A stretch of DNA of 64,000 bases from Saccharofermentans sp. (GCA_024685385.1 JAIKVV010000002.1:1-64000), one strand, 5' to 3'. Positions 53,270 through 62,233 are shown, counted from the first letter of the stretch. Numbers and translations: made by a program. Notes: generated by a model from the letters alone, not told the origin.

Positions 53270-54436
53270 ATGAAGCAAGTTTTATCTATATCGGATTCAT
53301 TTGAGAATACCTCTTATGATTTCAGATCAAAGACCCGCACCTTCAGGAAATACGGTGTGGAACCTTTTATATGCGTACCCCAGTACACCAGCAGCGACGG
53401 ATCGACCCTCAGAAATGACATAAGCGAATCTCTGCAGTTCTGTTTTGAAACTGCAGTTGTCGACGCTATTGCCGTCGGCCTTATGCGTGCTCCCGAGGAT
53501 GTATATCTGCTTGCTTACGTCCTTTCACAGGTCGAGCATAACATGGTCCTCGCCGAGCCCGGACTTATCGATGATTCCGGGAATATCATGGTCACATCAG
53601 AGACATACGAGACTTTCAGACAATATCTTCTGCCCCAGATACAGTTCATATCGATCAATCTCCTTGAAACGGAAGTCCTTTCCGGCATGGAGGTCAAGAA
53701 CAGGAATGACTGCCTCCTGGCCGTCAAGAGTATCTTCGAGACATATAACTGCGTTGTTTATGTCAGAGGAGGTCAGGCGACCGGAGGAGAGGACCTGTTG
53801 TTCGGAGGGACGATGGTTAAGTGGTTCAAGCCCCTGGAACTGTCTTTCTCATATTCTCCCGACAGATCATTCCTTGCAGCAGTTGCCTGCGAACTGGTAT
53901 CAGGCAAGAGGATAGTGGAAGCCATCGCATCGGCCAGGACTTTCTATGCCGGAAGCGAAGAGGAGAGGAAGGAGCAGGCTGCAAAGGCAGCGGCTGAGAA
54001 GGCGGCAGCAGAGAAAGCAGCTGCAGAGAAAGCGGCAGTTAAGAAGGCTGCTGAAGAGAAAGTTGTTGAAACTCCTGCTGAGACCGTAGTTGAGGCTCCT
54101 GTCGAGGAGGTTGCTACTCCTGTTGCATCTGCAACCGAAGTTGCACAGCCCGAACAGCAGGAAAATATCCCCAAGGTAGCGTCCATGACGAAGACGACAT
54201 CTCTTATTTCTCCTGCCAAGAATCTGCGTGACATCGCTCACAGCATCGGATATGAGGATAAGGCGGCTGAAGCACCCAAGAGTACCGTATCCGATATCAA
54301 GCAGAAGCATGAACTTCCTACTCTCGAGACTCCCGATATCGCAGGTCAGGCTAGGAAGGCTTATTCCGGTAAGTCTGATTCCGAATCAGAGCTTGATGCA
54401 CTGAGAGCAAGGCTCAAGAAACTTGCTGAGATGTGA
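53270..54436 (+). CDS. Degenerate ThiD/PdxK-like kinase domain with Ala/Lys-rich tail
   Basis: The first 225 of 388 residues follow the layout of phosphomethylpyrimidine/pyridoxal kinases (ribokinase fold). SISDSFENTSYDFRSKTRTF stands where ThiD has AGSDPSGGAGIQAD, with VDAIAVGLMRAPEDVYLL, an ISINLLETEVLSGMEV segment (ThiD: TPNLxEAexL) and CVVYVRGG after it. The Gly-rich binding loop and the GTGC(T/A) catalytic stretch are missing; WFKPLELSFSYSPDRSF replaces them. Residues 235-300 are an Ala/Lys/Glu helix with AEKAA repeats, then a helical end. It may bind a ligand or protein rather than phosphorylate. GGGG precedes the ATG. Confidence 0.6.
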   Translation: MKQVLSISDSFENTSYDFRSKTRTFRKYGVEPFICVPQYTSSDGSTLRNDISESLQFCFETAVVDAIAVGLMRAPEDVYLLAYVLSQVEHNMVLAEPGLIDDSGNIMVTSETYETFRQYLLPQIQFISINLLETEVLSGMEVKNRNDCLLAVKSIFETYNCVVYVRGGQATGGEDLLFGGTMVKWFKPLELSFSYSPDRSFLAAVACELVSGKRIVEAIASARTFYAGSEEERKEQAAKAAAEKAAAEKAAAEKAAVKKAAEEKVVETPAETVVEAPVEEVATPVASATEVAQPEQQENIPKVASMTKTTSLISPAKNLRDIAHSIGYEDKAAEAPKSTVSDIKQKHELPTLETPDIAGQARKAYSGKSDSESELDALRARLKKLAEM

Positions 54437-54480
54437 TTTTATAAAATTGCTTGATCAACTATTTTTTTCTTCAAAAATAA

Positions 54481-54519
54481 GAACATATGTTCGAAATACG
54501 GTCTTGTTTTTGATATAAT
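54481..54519 (+). promoter_or_regulatory. LexA/SOS-type box over the promoter of the DUF3825-like gene
   Basis: GAACATATGTTC (54481-54492) with a following G matches the Gram-positive SOS box CGAAC-N4-GTTCG at 13 of 14 positions. A promoter TCGAAA (54491-54496), 17 bases, TATAAT (54514-54519) overlaps it, so a bound LexA would block the -35 region. Confidence 0.7.
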
Positions 54520-54573
54520 CGAATCAGAGATTAATCGAGATTTTCTTGAATTATGGATAAAGGGGGAGATATT

Positions 54574-55374
54574 ATGAGCAGATTGTTACATAGTGAATAT
54601 AATCTTATTCATGATGCATATTTAGGAAATAATGAGTTGTTGCTGTCTAAACTTAGATTCTTGGCAAACATGGCCCAGCCGGAACAATGGGATTATAAAG
54701 GTAAAAGCGATAAAGCTATTCTCTATAATTATTTATGTTTTACATATGATAGATTACTGGAAGAAGAGAAAATAGCTTATTCTTCTGATAAGAATCATAT
54801 GTGTTTTAATACCGGATTGTTGAACACACATGATGCTGATATTTATGCTTTGTTTGATGTTAATACAAGTCGCTACAAAAAGGATGGACAAAACTGGTTT
54901 TTGAACGGGTTCAGAACAGCTACTGAACAAGAAATGCGATGTTTTGTATCTTTGCCGGAAATCGCTGATTATTTTACTAATCCCGGAGATTTCATTTTTG
55001 ATAAGAATCTCCCGTTGGTGATTAATTATGATCACATTATCGACGACAATTATGAACGTTTTCTTTATGTCGGGTTATCTGATAAATATACAATACATGC
55101 ATTATTAGAGAGCGCTGTTCGAAGGATTACCGAAAAGGTGAAAAGGAATTACAAACTCGCTATTCCGCAGTATTATACAGATAAGACTTCAGGTTTATCC
55201 AAAATCCAGTTGTTATTACCTCTGTTTTTAAAACAGGGGAATGTTGCAGATTTAGCGCTGGCAGTTGATAGGGATCAGCAAGGCTATATTGGCAAAACAA
55301 TTCTTACATTGGAGATGGCATATGTCAATTCGAGGCGAATTGTCCGCCCTGAAGTTGATTGGTTAAGGATTTGA
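54574..55374 (+). CDS. DUF3825-like protein under an SOS-type box
   Basis: A 266-residue soluble protein. The motifs CFNTGLLNTHDADIYALF, a WFLNGF segment, and the later DDNYERFLY and LLPLFL resemble the DUF3825 family (from memory), whose members sometimes occur with RNA-binding or nuclease domains. It is strongly AT-rich compared with the chromosome around it. The ATG at 54574 has GGGGGAGA upstream. The SOS-type box suggests expression on DNA damage, as for phage, toxin or defence genes. A candidate small RNA and a terminator follow. Confidence 0.6.
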   Translation: MSRLLHSEYNLIHDAYLGNNELLLSKLRFLANMAQPEQWDYKGKSDKAILYNYLCFTYDRLLEEEKIAYSSDKNHMCFNTGLLNTHDADIYALFDVNTSRYKKDGQNWFLNGFRTATEQEMRCFVSLPEIADYFTNPGDFIFDKNLPLVINYDHIIDDNYERFLYVGLSDKYTIHALLESAVRRITEKVKRNYKLAIPQYYTDKTSGLSKIQLLLPLFLKQGNVADLALAVDRDQQGYIGKTILTLEMAYVNSRRIVRPEVDWLRI

Positions 55375-55391
55375 TTCAGTTGTTCATGCGC

Positions 55392-55419
55392 TTGACTTTT
55401 TTGTTTATCGTAGTAATAT
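55392..55419 (+). promoter_or_regulatory. Promoter of the candidate small RNA
   Basis: TTGACT (55392-55397), 16 bases, TAATAT (55414-55419). The start point falls at about 55426, exactly where a 10-bp stem begins. Confidence 0.45.
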
Positions 55420-55425
55420 CAAACT

Positions 55426-55538
55426 AACGAAGATGGTCATACATTAATGTGATATTTATACAGTTACTTTTGCCATCTTCGTCGGATATTTATCATACTT
55501 AAGTATACTTTGGAGAACGGATTCCGTTCTCCTTTTTT
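55426..55538 (+). ncRNA. Candidate structured small RNA
   Basis: From the predicted start, ACGAAGATGG (55427-55436) pairs perfectly with CCATCTTCGT (55473-55482) around an AT-rich loop that contains the palindrome ACATTAATGT. A strong terminator then ends the unit at 55538, giving about 113 bases. There is no convincing open frame. It could instead be the structured 3' end of the DUF3825-like transcript. No known RNA family is recognised. Confidence 0.4.
55512..55538 (+). terminator. Rho-independent terminator
   Basis: GGAGAACGG (55512-55520) pairs with CCGTTCTCC (55524-55532) over an ATT loop, followed by six T. It ends the upstream transcript and lies 20 bases past the metH stop on the other strand. 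Confidence 0.9.
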
Positions 55539-55558
55539 GTTTTGGAAGTAGTTGATGA

Positions 55559-57988
55559 TTATCCCCCGAAGACCTCATCAGCGTATCTTACCGTTGCCAT
55601 GGCATCGCTCGCATAGTGATCGGCACCGATCATGTCCGCATATTCCTGAGTCAGGACCGCGCCGCCAACGACCGTCTTACAGTCGGGCTTTGCTGCTTTA
55701 AGCTGCTTGATGGTCTCTTCCATGTTGACGACCGTAGTCGTCATGAGAGCTGATAAGCCGACCAGTTTAATGTCTTCTTTGACGGCCGTCTCGACGATCA
55801 GTTCGGGAGGGACATCCTTGCCGAGATCTATTACTTCGTAACCGTAGTTTTCGAGCATGACTTTGACGATGTTCTTGCCTATGTCATGGATGTCGCCTTT
55901 GACGGTTGCAAGGATTATCCTGCCTTTGATCTCCTGCTTGCCTCCGGCCATCGATGTCTTTATGACCTCGAATGCTGCTTTTGCCGCATCGGCGCTCATG
56001 AGGAGCTGGGGAAGGAATACTGTGCCCTTCTCGAAGCCCTTGCCCACTTCATCAAGGGCAGGGATCAGTTCGCTGTTGATGATGGTCATGGAATCAGTCG
56101 TTTCCAGTTCCTTTTTTGTTGCAGCAACGGCGCCGTCCTTAAGTCCTCTTCTTACACAATCGAAAAGAGTATTGGAAGATGAACTCTGCGCAGAATCCGT
56201 CTTGGCATTGCCTTCAGCGCCCTGTACGGCTTCTCCTGCAACGAGCTTTGCGTAAGGGATGTAATTGCCGTTGCGGTTTATGAATCTCATGCACTGGGGA
56301 TCCCTGTCAAGAAGGGCATTGGATGCGGTCAAGGCCTGCATCATGGGTTCACATCCCGGGTTTATTATCGCGGATGTAAGGCCTGACAGGATCGCCATCG
56401 TAAGGAAGTTGGAATTGACTATCTCTCTTGCGGGCAGTCCGAAAGAGATATTCGATACGCCCAATACCGTATTGCACTTAAGTTCCGAAGACGCTCTTCT
56501 TACTGTCTCAAGAGTCGTGACGGCAGAAGAAGTGTCAGATGAGATCGTCATGCAAAGGCCGTCTATTACTATATCCTTGCGGGGTATCCCGTAACTTGCG
56601 GCAGCTTTTAAGATCTTCTTTGCTATGCTGATCCTTGCATCGGCATTATCGGGGATACCGTCTTCATCCAGAGCCAGCGCGACCAGAACGCCGCCGTATT
56701 TGGCTACCAACGGCATTACCTGTTCGATGTTTTCCTTCTTGCCGTTGACGGAGTTGATCATGGGCTTGCCGTTATAGATCCTGAGAGCGCGTTCGAGCGC
56801 CTTGATGTCGGTCGTGTCAATCTGCAAAGGCAGGTTGGTAACACTCTGGAGTTCTTTTACGACTGTCTCCATCATGGCAGGTTCGTCTATCTCGGGCAGG
56901 CCTACGTTGACATCCAGGATGTCTGCGCCCTGATCTTCCTGGCGTATGCCTTCGCCTATGATGTAGTCGATGTCATTTTCTCTTAAAGCTTCCTTAAAGC
57001 GCTTCTTGCCGGTAGGGTTGATCCTCTCGCCAATGACCGCGGTCCCTCTGCCTCCGCCGATCGTAACCGATGCGGCGCCTGAAGATACAACGCAGTCTTC
57101 CTTAAGAGTAACCGGAATGAAAGGCATCTTGGATACCGTATCTTTCAGGAGCTTTATGTGTGCAGGAGTCGTGCCGCAGCAGCCGCCTACGACATTGGCT
57201 CCGAGTTTTGCGATGTTGATCATCTGGTCGACGAATTCTTCAGGTCCTACGGTAAAGATCGTCTTGCCGTCTTCCACGACAGGGAGTCCCGCGTTAGGGT
57301 TAACAACAACGGGCAGGGAAGATGCTTCAACCAGACGCTTTACGACGGGCTCCATCTCCACAGGAGCAAGAGAACAGTTTATGCCGAGAGCATCGACTTT
57401 AAGTCCCTCAAGAAGGGCTACTGCGGCTTCAACGGTGCCGCCCGTAAGCATCCTTCCTTCCGTATCGAAAACGCATGTTACGATCACGGGAAGGTCGGAA
57501 TTCTCCTTGGCGGCAAGTACAGCTGCCTTGGTCTCATAAAGGTCGCTCATGGTCTCGATGAGGATTAGGTCCGCGCCTGCTTTTGCGCCGGCTTTAACAT
57601 TCGCTGCGAAAACCTCATATGCTTCGTCAAAGGACAGATCTCCCATGGGCTGCAGGAGCTTGCCGCAGGATCCCATGTCAAGCGCGACATAAGCATCGCA
57701 TCTTCCGCTGTCGAGCCTTGCTTTGACGGCAAGTTCCACTCCTGCCTTTATTATCTTTTCGAGATCGTCGCCGTACTTAAAGACATTTGCGCCGAAAGTA
57801 TTTGCATTGATGATGTCGGCTCCCGCATTGAGATATCCCATATAGACATCGTATATGTCATCGGGTCTTTCGATATTCCACATCTCGGGAAGTTCGCCGC
57901 CCTTAAGGCCCTTTTCCTGAAGGAGTGTGCCGAAGCCGCCGTCGCAGAAGAGCCATTCGGATCCGAGTTTGTCTATTAGCTTTCTCAT
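55559..57988 (-). CDS. metH: Cobalamin-dependent methionine synthase lacking the reactivation domain
   Basis: An 809-residue enzyme that moves a methyl group from methyltetrahydrofolate to homocysteine through cobalamin. Domains in order: homocysteine-binding barrel (about 1-290) with zinc Cys in GINCS and GGCCGT; pterin-binding domain (about 315-580, IGERINPTGKKRF); B12-binding cap (about 600-685); and the cobalamin domain with DIHDIGKNIV (about 697) and GLSALMTTT. E. coli MetH is about 1,227 residues; the missing part is the SAM-dependent reactivation domain, present as a separate gene at 61568. GGGAG precedes the ATG. Confidence 0.95.
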   Translation of the reverse strand: MRKLIDKLGSEWLFCDGGFGTLLQEKGLKGGELPEMWNIERPDDIYDVYMGYLNAGADIINANTFGANVFKYGDDLEKIIKAGVELAVKARLDSGRCDAYVALDMGSCGKLLQPMGDLSFDEAYEVFAANVKAGAKAGADLILIETMSDLYETKAAVLAAKENSDLPVIVTCVFDTEGRMLTGGTVEAAVALLEGLKVDALGINCSLAPVEMEPVVKRLVEASSLPVVVNPNAGLPVVEDGKTIFTVGPEEFVDQMINIAKLGANVVGGCCGTTPAHIKLLKDTVSKMPFIPVTLKEDCVVSSGAASVTIGGGRGTAVIGERINPTGKKRFKEALRENDIDYIIGEGIRQEDQGADILDVNVGLPEIDEPAMMETVVKELQSVTNLPLQIDTTDIKALERALRIYNGKPMINSVNGKKENIEQVMPLVAKYGGVLVALALDEDGIPDNADARISIAKKILKAAASYGIPRKDIVIDGLCMTISSDTSSAVTTLETVRRASSELKCNTVLGVSNISFGLPAREIVNSNFLTMAILSGLTSAIINPGCEPMMQALTASNALLDRDPQCMRFINRNGNYIPYAKLVAGEAVQGAEGNAKTDSAQSSSSNTLFDCVRRGLKDGAVAATKKELETTDSMTIINSELIPALDEVGKGFEKGTVFLPQLLMSADAAKAAFEVIKTSMAGGKQEIKGRIILATVKGDIHDIGKNIVKVMLENYGYEVIDLGKDVPPELIVETAVKEDIKLVGLSALMTTTVVNMEETIKQLKAAKPDCKTVVGGAVLTQEYADMIGADHYASDAMATVRYADEVFGG

Positions 57989-58047
57989 ATGGTTGATCTC
58001 CCGAAGTTTGCTTTTCGCATATTATATCAATTTCCCCTTGTTGTGAA

Positions 58048-58069
58048 AACGATACACTAACGATACACT
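58048..58069. promoter_or_regulatory. Tandem 11-bp boxes between metH and the two-component genes
   Basis: AACGATACACT is repeated twice head to tail without a gap (58048-58058 and 58059-58069). OmpR/PhoB-type regulators typically bind two direct 11-bp repeats. The pair lies 30 bases before the response-regulator ATG and 60 bases upstream of metH, so it may autoregulate the system and affect metH. Confidence 0.55.
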
Positions 58070-58099
58070 CTATGTGTAACATACTCTCAGGAGGTATGC

Positions 58100-58768
58100 A
58101 TGTACAAGGTTTTACTCGTTGAAGATGATCGTCAGATAAGAGATGTCATCGGGGAATATTTCGCAAGACGCGACAAGATCCTGCTGGAATTTGCCGAAGA
58201 CGGGAATAAGGGTCTTACGAAGATCCTCAATGACAAGTTCGATCTTATCGTTCTCGACATCATGATGCCGGGCCTCGACGGCTTTGAACTCTGTAAGATC
58301 ATCAGGAAGAAGTCCGATGTTCCGGTCGTTTTCCTGACGGGCAAGGTCAGGGAGGAGGATGCGCTCTACGGTTATGAACTCGGCGCCGATGATTACATCG
58401 TAAAGCCCTTCTCCATAGCAGTCCTTTACAGCAAGCTCATTGCGCTCCTGGAAAGGACGAAGCCCGGGACCCAAAGACCCAGGATAATCGAGAGCGGTGA
58501 CATCAGTCTGGACCCTGTAAGATTCGAAGTGCGCGTGGCAGGGGAAACAGTCGATCTTCCGCCCAAGGAGTATCAGATCTTAAAGTACATGCTTGAACAT
58601 CCCGGAGTTGCGGTTACGAGAAGACTGCTCCTGGCAGTTGCCTGGGGAGATGATCAGTTCATCACGGAACGCGTGATCGACAACAGGGTAAAGAACCTCC
58701 GCAAAAAACTCAAGAAAGAAGGAGCCCGTATCAAGACACTGATCGGTGTCGGATACAGGTTTGACTAG
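58100..58768 (+). CDS. OmpR-family response regulator
   Basis: A 222-residue regulator with a receiver domain (VEDDRQI, phospho-Asp in VLDIMMPGLDG at about 52, Lys in IVKPFSIAVL). A winged-helix domain follows (about 130-222; VDLPPKEYQILKYMLEH, NRVKNLRKKLKKEG, GVGYRF). AGGAGG precedes the ATG. The kinase starts 13 bases after its stop. Tandem 11-bp boxes upstream suggest autoregulation. Confidence 0.92.
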   Translation: MYKVLLVEDDRQIRDVIGEYFARRDKILLEFAEDGNKGLTKILNDKFDLIVLDIMMPGLDGFELCKIIRKKSDVPVVFLTGKVREEDALYGYELGADDYIVKPFSIAVLYSKLIALLERTKPGTQRPRIIESGDISLDPVRFEVRVAGETVDLPPKEYQILKYMLEHPGVAVTRRLLLAVAWGDDQFITERVIDNRVKNLRKKLKKEGARIKTLIGVGYRFD

Positions 58769-58781
58769 GAGGTGTTACATA

Positions 58782-60446
58782 GTGAAAAGGAAGAATTACT
58801 TTCATTTCCTTGCAGGCAGACTGATCGTTGCCCTTATCGTAGCTTCGCTTATCTTCATGGCTTCATATAAGTATCTGGAGAGTACATACGATAACGCTGT
58901 GCAGTATAACGGCTTTGCAGGTTTGAGTGAACGCTACGAAAACATGGTTAAAGCATATAACGAAGGTAAGGCGAATGAAGCCCTTTTGAAGATAATCGGC
59001 GCTTTTTACGATGCAGATTATGTAAGGTTTGCCAAAGTTAATGATGACGGCAAGTTCGAAACATTCTATGAGACTGATTATAACAGTGTCATGGCAGAAG
59101 AAAGGATGAGCCATTGGTACTGCTTTACCACCGATGAAGATCTTCTGGCAAAAGGATCATTGACATATTTAAGCAGTGAGTCTGATTCCGAGTGGACCAT
59201 CGAATACAAAAAGTGCGATGAGATAGGGAAAATCGATAATACTCCGATTGTCTACCTGAACAACAGTGAAATATTAAACACCATGTCAGACGCATACAGT
59301 TATCTCAATACTCTGTATCTCAATGCTTCAGAACTTGCTGAACTTATGTCCTATAAGACTACATGCATAAAAACTTATTATGTGGATGGTGACACTTTGC
59401 ATATCGGTAAAGTTGATGAGGTTAACAGTTTTGGTGGGAAAGCTGCATTTGGAAGGTCATGGGATTTTACCGACCATTCCAAGGAAAGCCTTTATCAATC
59501 TTTTGAGGAACCCCTTTCGGGTACGCTCGATTATTTTGGCAGGACGATCCGTCCCGTTGAATTTTTTGAAAAGTATAACGACATTTTTACGGCTGACAAT
59601 ATGGATGATCTCCCGCTCGAAGAGTATTTGGATGAAAATACAACAATGGATGACCTGAAACCTTCTTTCCGTGAAGAGTTAAGGCATGACGGCCTATTTA
59701 CGATAGGCGCTCTCAAGGTCGTGGACATCAACGGTCAAAGGTACATGATCGAATACATCATTACTTCGTTGCCCTTTGCCGAGTTCTTTAAGCCGGTCCT
59801 CATTCTTATTGCAATCGTTCTCTTTGTCATAGCTGCAGCCGTTGCCTGCCTTTTGGCTATCAGGCCCTACGTGCAGTACAAAAAAGCATATGAGAATAAC
59901 ATTTTCAAGAATAATCTCATCGACAGCCTTGCGCATAACATGAAGACGCCATTGCAGATACTGGGAGGATATGCCGAGAATCTCAAGGATGTTAAGAGTG
60001 AAGAGGAGAAAGACCGCTATGCCGATCAGATCCTGGAGAAGACTTCCGATATGAACCACGATATCGAATATATCCTTAAGTCCGCCGAAAAGTCTGACCG
60101 CAGATTTGTGAAAGGATCAGTCAGGACCTGCATCGAAGAAGTCGCAGCAAAGACGGGCGTGGATGTCGATATAAAGGGTGATGCAAATATCCTGATGGAT
60201 AAGGAATACTTTAAGACAGCTCTGGTCTGTCTTATCGATAACGCGGGCAAATACAAGACGGAGGGATCCCCGGTCGAAGCAAACGTCAGTTCCAAGGAGA
60301 TCACTATCAGGAATAAGACAGACATGGATAAGTTTACGCCGGGATTCGGTCTTGCGGTTGCGGGAAGGATCATTGAGCAACACAAACTTAAGCTTAAGAC
60401 TGAACTCAAAGACGGAGTTTTCGAAGCAAAGATCTCAAAGGCCTGA
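58782..60446 (+). CDS. Sensor histidine kinase with reduced ATP-binding motifs
   Basis: A 554-residue membrane kinase. Helices at about 10-28 and 340-362 flank a large extracytoplasmic domain (about 30-340) without a recognised fold. The H box is SLAHNMKTPLQILGGYAENL (His about 387). The ATPase domain has N box LIDNAGKYK and G2 GFGLAVAGRI. The G1 DxGxG segment is replaced by IRNKTDMD, so the ATP lid is shortened. GTG at 58782 follows AGGAGG; earlier codons in the frame lie within the regulator gene. It pairs with the upstream regulator. Confidence 0.88.
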   Translation: MKRKNYFHFLAGRLIVALIVASLIFMASYKYLESTYDNAVQYNGFAGLSERYENMVKAYNEGKANEALLKIIGAFYDADYVRFAKVNDDGKFETFYETDYNSVMAEERMSHWYCFTTDEDLLAKGSLTYLSSESDSEWTIEYKKCDEIGKIDNTPIVYLNNSEILNTMSDAYSYLNTLYLNASELAELMSYKTTCIKTYYVDGDTLHIGKVDEVNSFGGKAAFGRSWDFTDHSKESLYQSFEEPLSGTLDYFGRTIRPVEFFEKYNDIFTADNMDDLPLEEYLDENTTMDDLKPSFREELRHDGLFTIGALKVVDINGQRYMIEYIITSLPFAEFFKPVLILIAIVLFVIAAAVACLLAIRPYVQYKKAYENNIFKNNLIDSLAHNMKTPLQILGGYAENLKDVKSEEEKDRYADQILEKTSDMNHDIEYILKSAEKSDRRFVKGSVRTCIEEVAAKTGVDVDIKGDANILMDKEYFKTALVCLIDNAGKYKTEGSPVEANVSSKEITIRNKTDMDKFTPGFGLAVAGRIIEQHKLKLKTELKDGVFEAKISKA

Positions 60447-60473
60447 TCCTGCTTCTTGAAATGCATTTACTAT

Positions 60474-60510
60474 AAGGCTGTCTCCCCCGGCCGGGAGGCA
60501 GCCTTAGTTC
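60474..60510 (+). terminator. Terminator after the two-component genes
   Basis: Stem AAGGCTGTCTCCC (60474-60486) with GGGAGGCAGCCTT (60493-60505), one G-T pair, followed by AGTTCTGTTTT. Confidence 0.75.
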
Positions 60511-60632
60511 TGTTTTGCTATAGCATAGAGGACATTTATGCTGTAAAATATTATTCGGATAGATTTGGACGATAAAGATACTGCCTTAAAGGCAATATCG
60601 TTCAATAAAAATGGAAAAGGGGGAAGAATACC

Positions 60633-61529
60633 ATGAAAAAATTCTTATCTGTTATTGTGCTCTTATCTCTTATCATGGCTTCGGGCTGTTCCGGAGCTGT
60701 TACGGAGACAACTGCAGCCACGGAGTCTTCTGTAACTTCAGAGACGACAGAAGCAACGACGACAACTTCAGCAACTGAAAAGACCACGGAGACTACGACG
60801 GAAACTACGGTAGAGGAAGAAGAAGAGGATCCTGAAGAAGTACCTGTTGACGACGAAGGAGAAGATCCGGTCTATAAAAAGCTCGACGGACTTCCCGAGA
60901 AGGATGCAGACAAAGCTTTTGACAAACTCGAGGACAGCAAGCAGATTACAGGTGATGTCATAGGTATTAACAAGGACGGAGACACCTTGTACGGATTGTT
61001 TGCAAAAAAAGTCCGCCTGTCCGAGAAAAAGGTGAAGAGCTTCAAGGTCGGAGACAGCATAGGATATAAGGACATATATGCCGAGGGTGAACCCGAACTT
61101 AAAGTCTCAAAGATCAGCAAAGACGGCAAGCACTTAATGATCGAACTTAGCACCTCCGATGATCCTGAGGATTATTGTCAGTGGACGATCTTCTGGAACG
61201 ATAATGGTTACTACGAGATAACAGGAGCCAGTGATATCGTTTATGCCGAGGAGATAGGATATATGGCGGTTCCTATCGCATCCGGCTGCAAGATAACGGA
61301 CAGTTTTTCATATTTTGCGGATGAAGAGACAATAGAAGCATACAAGAAAGCCGGGAAGACGGGGATTCCCGTGTTCGATACTCTTTTCTGGTTCTATGAA
61401 TCCGGCTGTTATAAAGATTCGGACAGCCTTTATAAGCTTCGCGATAACGGGTGGTATGCAGCTGACGTCAGTTTTAATGCCACCATCAAGGACGGCAAGA
61501 TCGTAAAACTCCATTTCTGGACAACGTGA
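60633..61529 (+). CDS. Lipoprotein with Thr/Glu-rich stalk, unknown function
   Basis: A 298-residue protein with a signal peptide and lipobox MASGC (Cys at about 19). A Thr/Glu/Ser stalk (about 23-85, with TETTTETT and EEEEEDPEE) is followed by a globular domain (about 85-298) with no recognised motif. The Ser/Thr/Glu stalk resembles that of the lipoprotein at 8508. AAGGGGGAAG precedes the ATG. Located between the two-component genes and the converging MetH-activation gene; it could be a target or accessory of the kinase, which is a guess. Confidence 0.72.
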   Translation: MKKFLSVIVLLSLIMASGCSGAVTETTAATESSVTSETTEATTTTSATEKTTETTTETTVEEEEEDPEEVPVDDEGEDPVYKKLDGLPEKDADKAFDKLEDSKQITGDVIGINKDGDTLYGLFAKKVRLSEKKVKSFKVGDSIGYKDIYAEGEPELKVSKISKDGKHLMIELSTSDDPEDYCQWTIFWNDNGYYEITGASDIVYAEEIGYMAVPIASGCKITDSFSYFADEETIEAYKKAGKTGIPVFDTLFWFYESGCYKDSDSLYKLRDNGWYAADVSFNATIKDGKIVKLHFWTT

Positions 61530-61567
61530 TCAGAAAGAAAGTTATCTAAGCAACTACGGCTGAGATC

Positions 61568-62233
61568 CTAGTTCTTCATAAAGCCGCACTTTTCTTTAAG
61601 GCTGCATTCCTCGCAGGATGAGCAGGAAGTATCGGATCCGGAATCTTTTCCGGAAGGGTACATTCCTATGAAAGCGGTAACAGACTTGGACGGGATCATG
61701 AGAAGAGAATCCGTAAGAGAGATGCCGCAGTTCTTGTTCATGGCAAGAATGCGCTCGAAATCTTTTTGAAGATCCAAAGGAAGATCACCATAACCGGGGG
61801 AGAAACGGGGCTTCAATGAATGCCCCGTTGCTTCCGCGTAGCATCTGATCTGTTCATTGATCATGTCGCAGTATTCCTCGACTGCGGCAGCGCCAACTGC
61901 CTGAAAGACCGCTGCCTTAAGGATGTTTGTTCTCTCGTATCTTCTTATCAGCTGATCGATGCCGTGGCCGATAGTAAAGGCGGCCATGACTAACTTATCG
62001 CATCCTGCAAGATTTCTTGCAAGCCCTTCTGACACGATGTCGATCCCTGCAAAAGAGATCTCCTTGTCAGTGAGCTTTTCGATATCGAAAACTTTGTGTA
62101 CCGACTTGGGCTGGAGATTTTTCGAGAGTTCTTCGATCGCTTCATCGATTACGGGCGCAACAGTATCGTCCGCAGTAAATCCGCGGTAGCCTAAGTATCT
62201 TTCGATCTCTTTCCTGGGTGGCGTTATCTTCAT
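61568..62233 (-). CDS. Stand-alone MetH reactivation-domain protein
   Basis: A 221-residue protein resembling the C-terminal SAM-binding activation domain of MetH: RYLGYRGF near the start, AAFTIGHGIDQLIRRYER, GAAAVEEYCDMINEQI, and the signature FSPGYGDLPL (normally RPGYP). A Cys-rich tail (CSSCEECSLKEKC) may bind metal. It probably restores inactive cob(II)alamin of the short MetH encoded at 55559. Its start overlaps the metF stop by 4 bases, joining methyl-folate supply and reactivation. Similar stand-alone domains are known in other anaerobes. Confidence 0.85.
   Translation of the reverse strand: MKITPPRKEIERYLGYRGFTADDTVAPVIDEAIEELSKNLQPKSVHKVFDIEKLTDKEISFAGIDIVSEGLARNLAGCDKLVMAAFTIGHGIDQLIRRYERTNILKAAVFQAVGAAAVEEYCDMINEQIRCYAEATGHSLKPRFSPGYGDLPLDLQKDFERILAMNKNCGISLTDSLLMIPSKSVTAFIGMYPSGKDSGSDTSCSSCEECSLKEKCGFMKN

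Noticed and set aside
57989..58099. S-box or cobalamin riboswitch before metH
   Set aside because: Only about 110 bases separate metH from the divergent gene and no conserved riboswitch core was visible.
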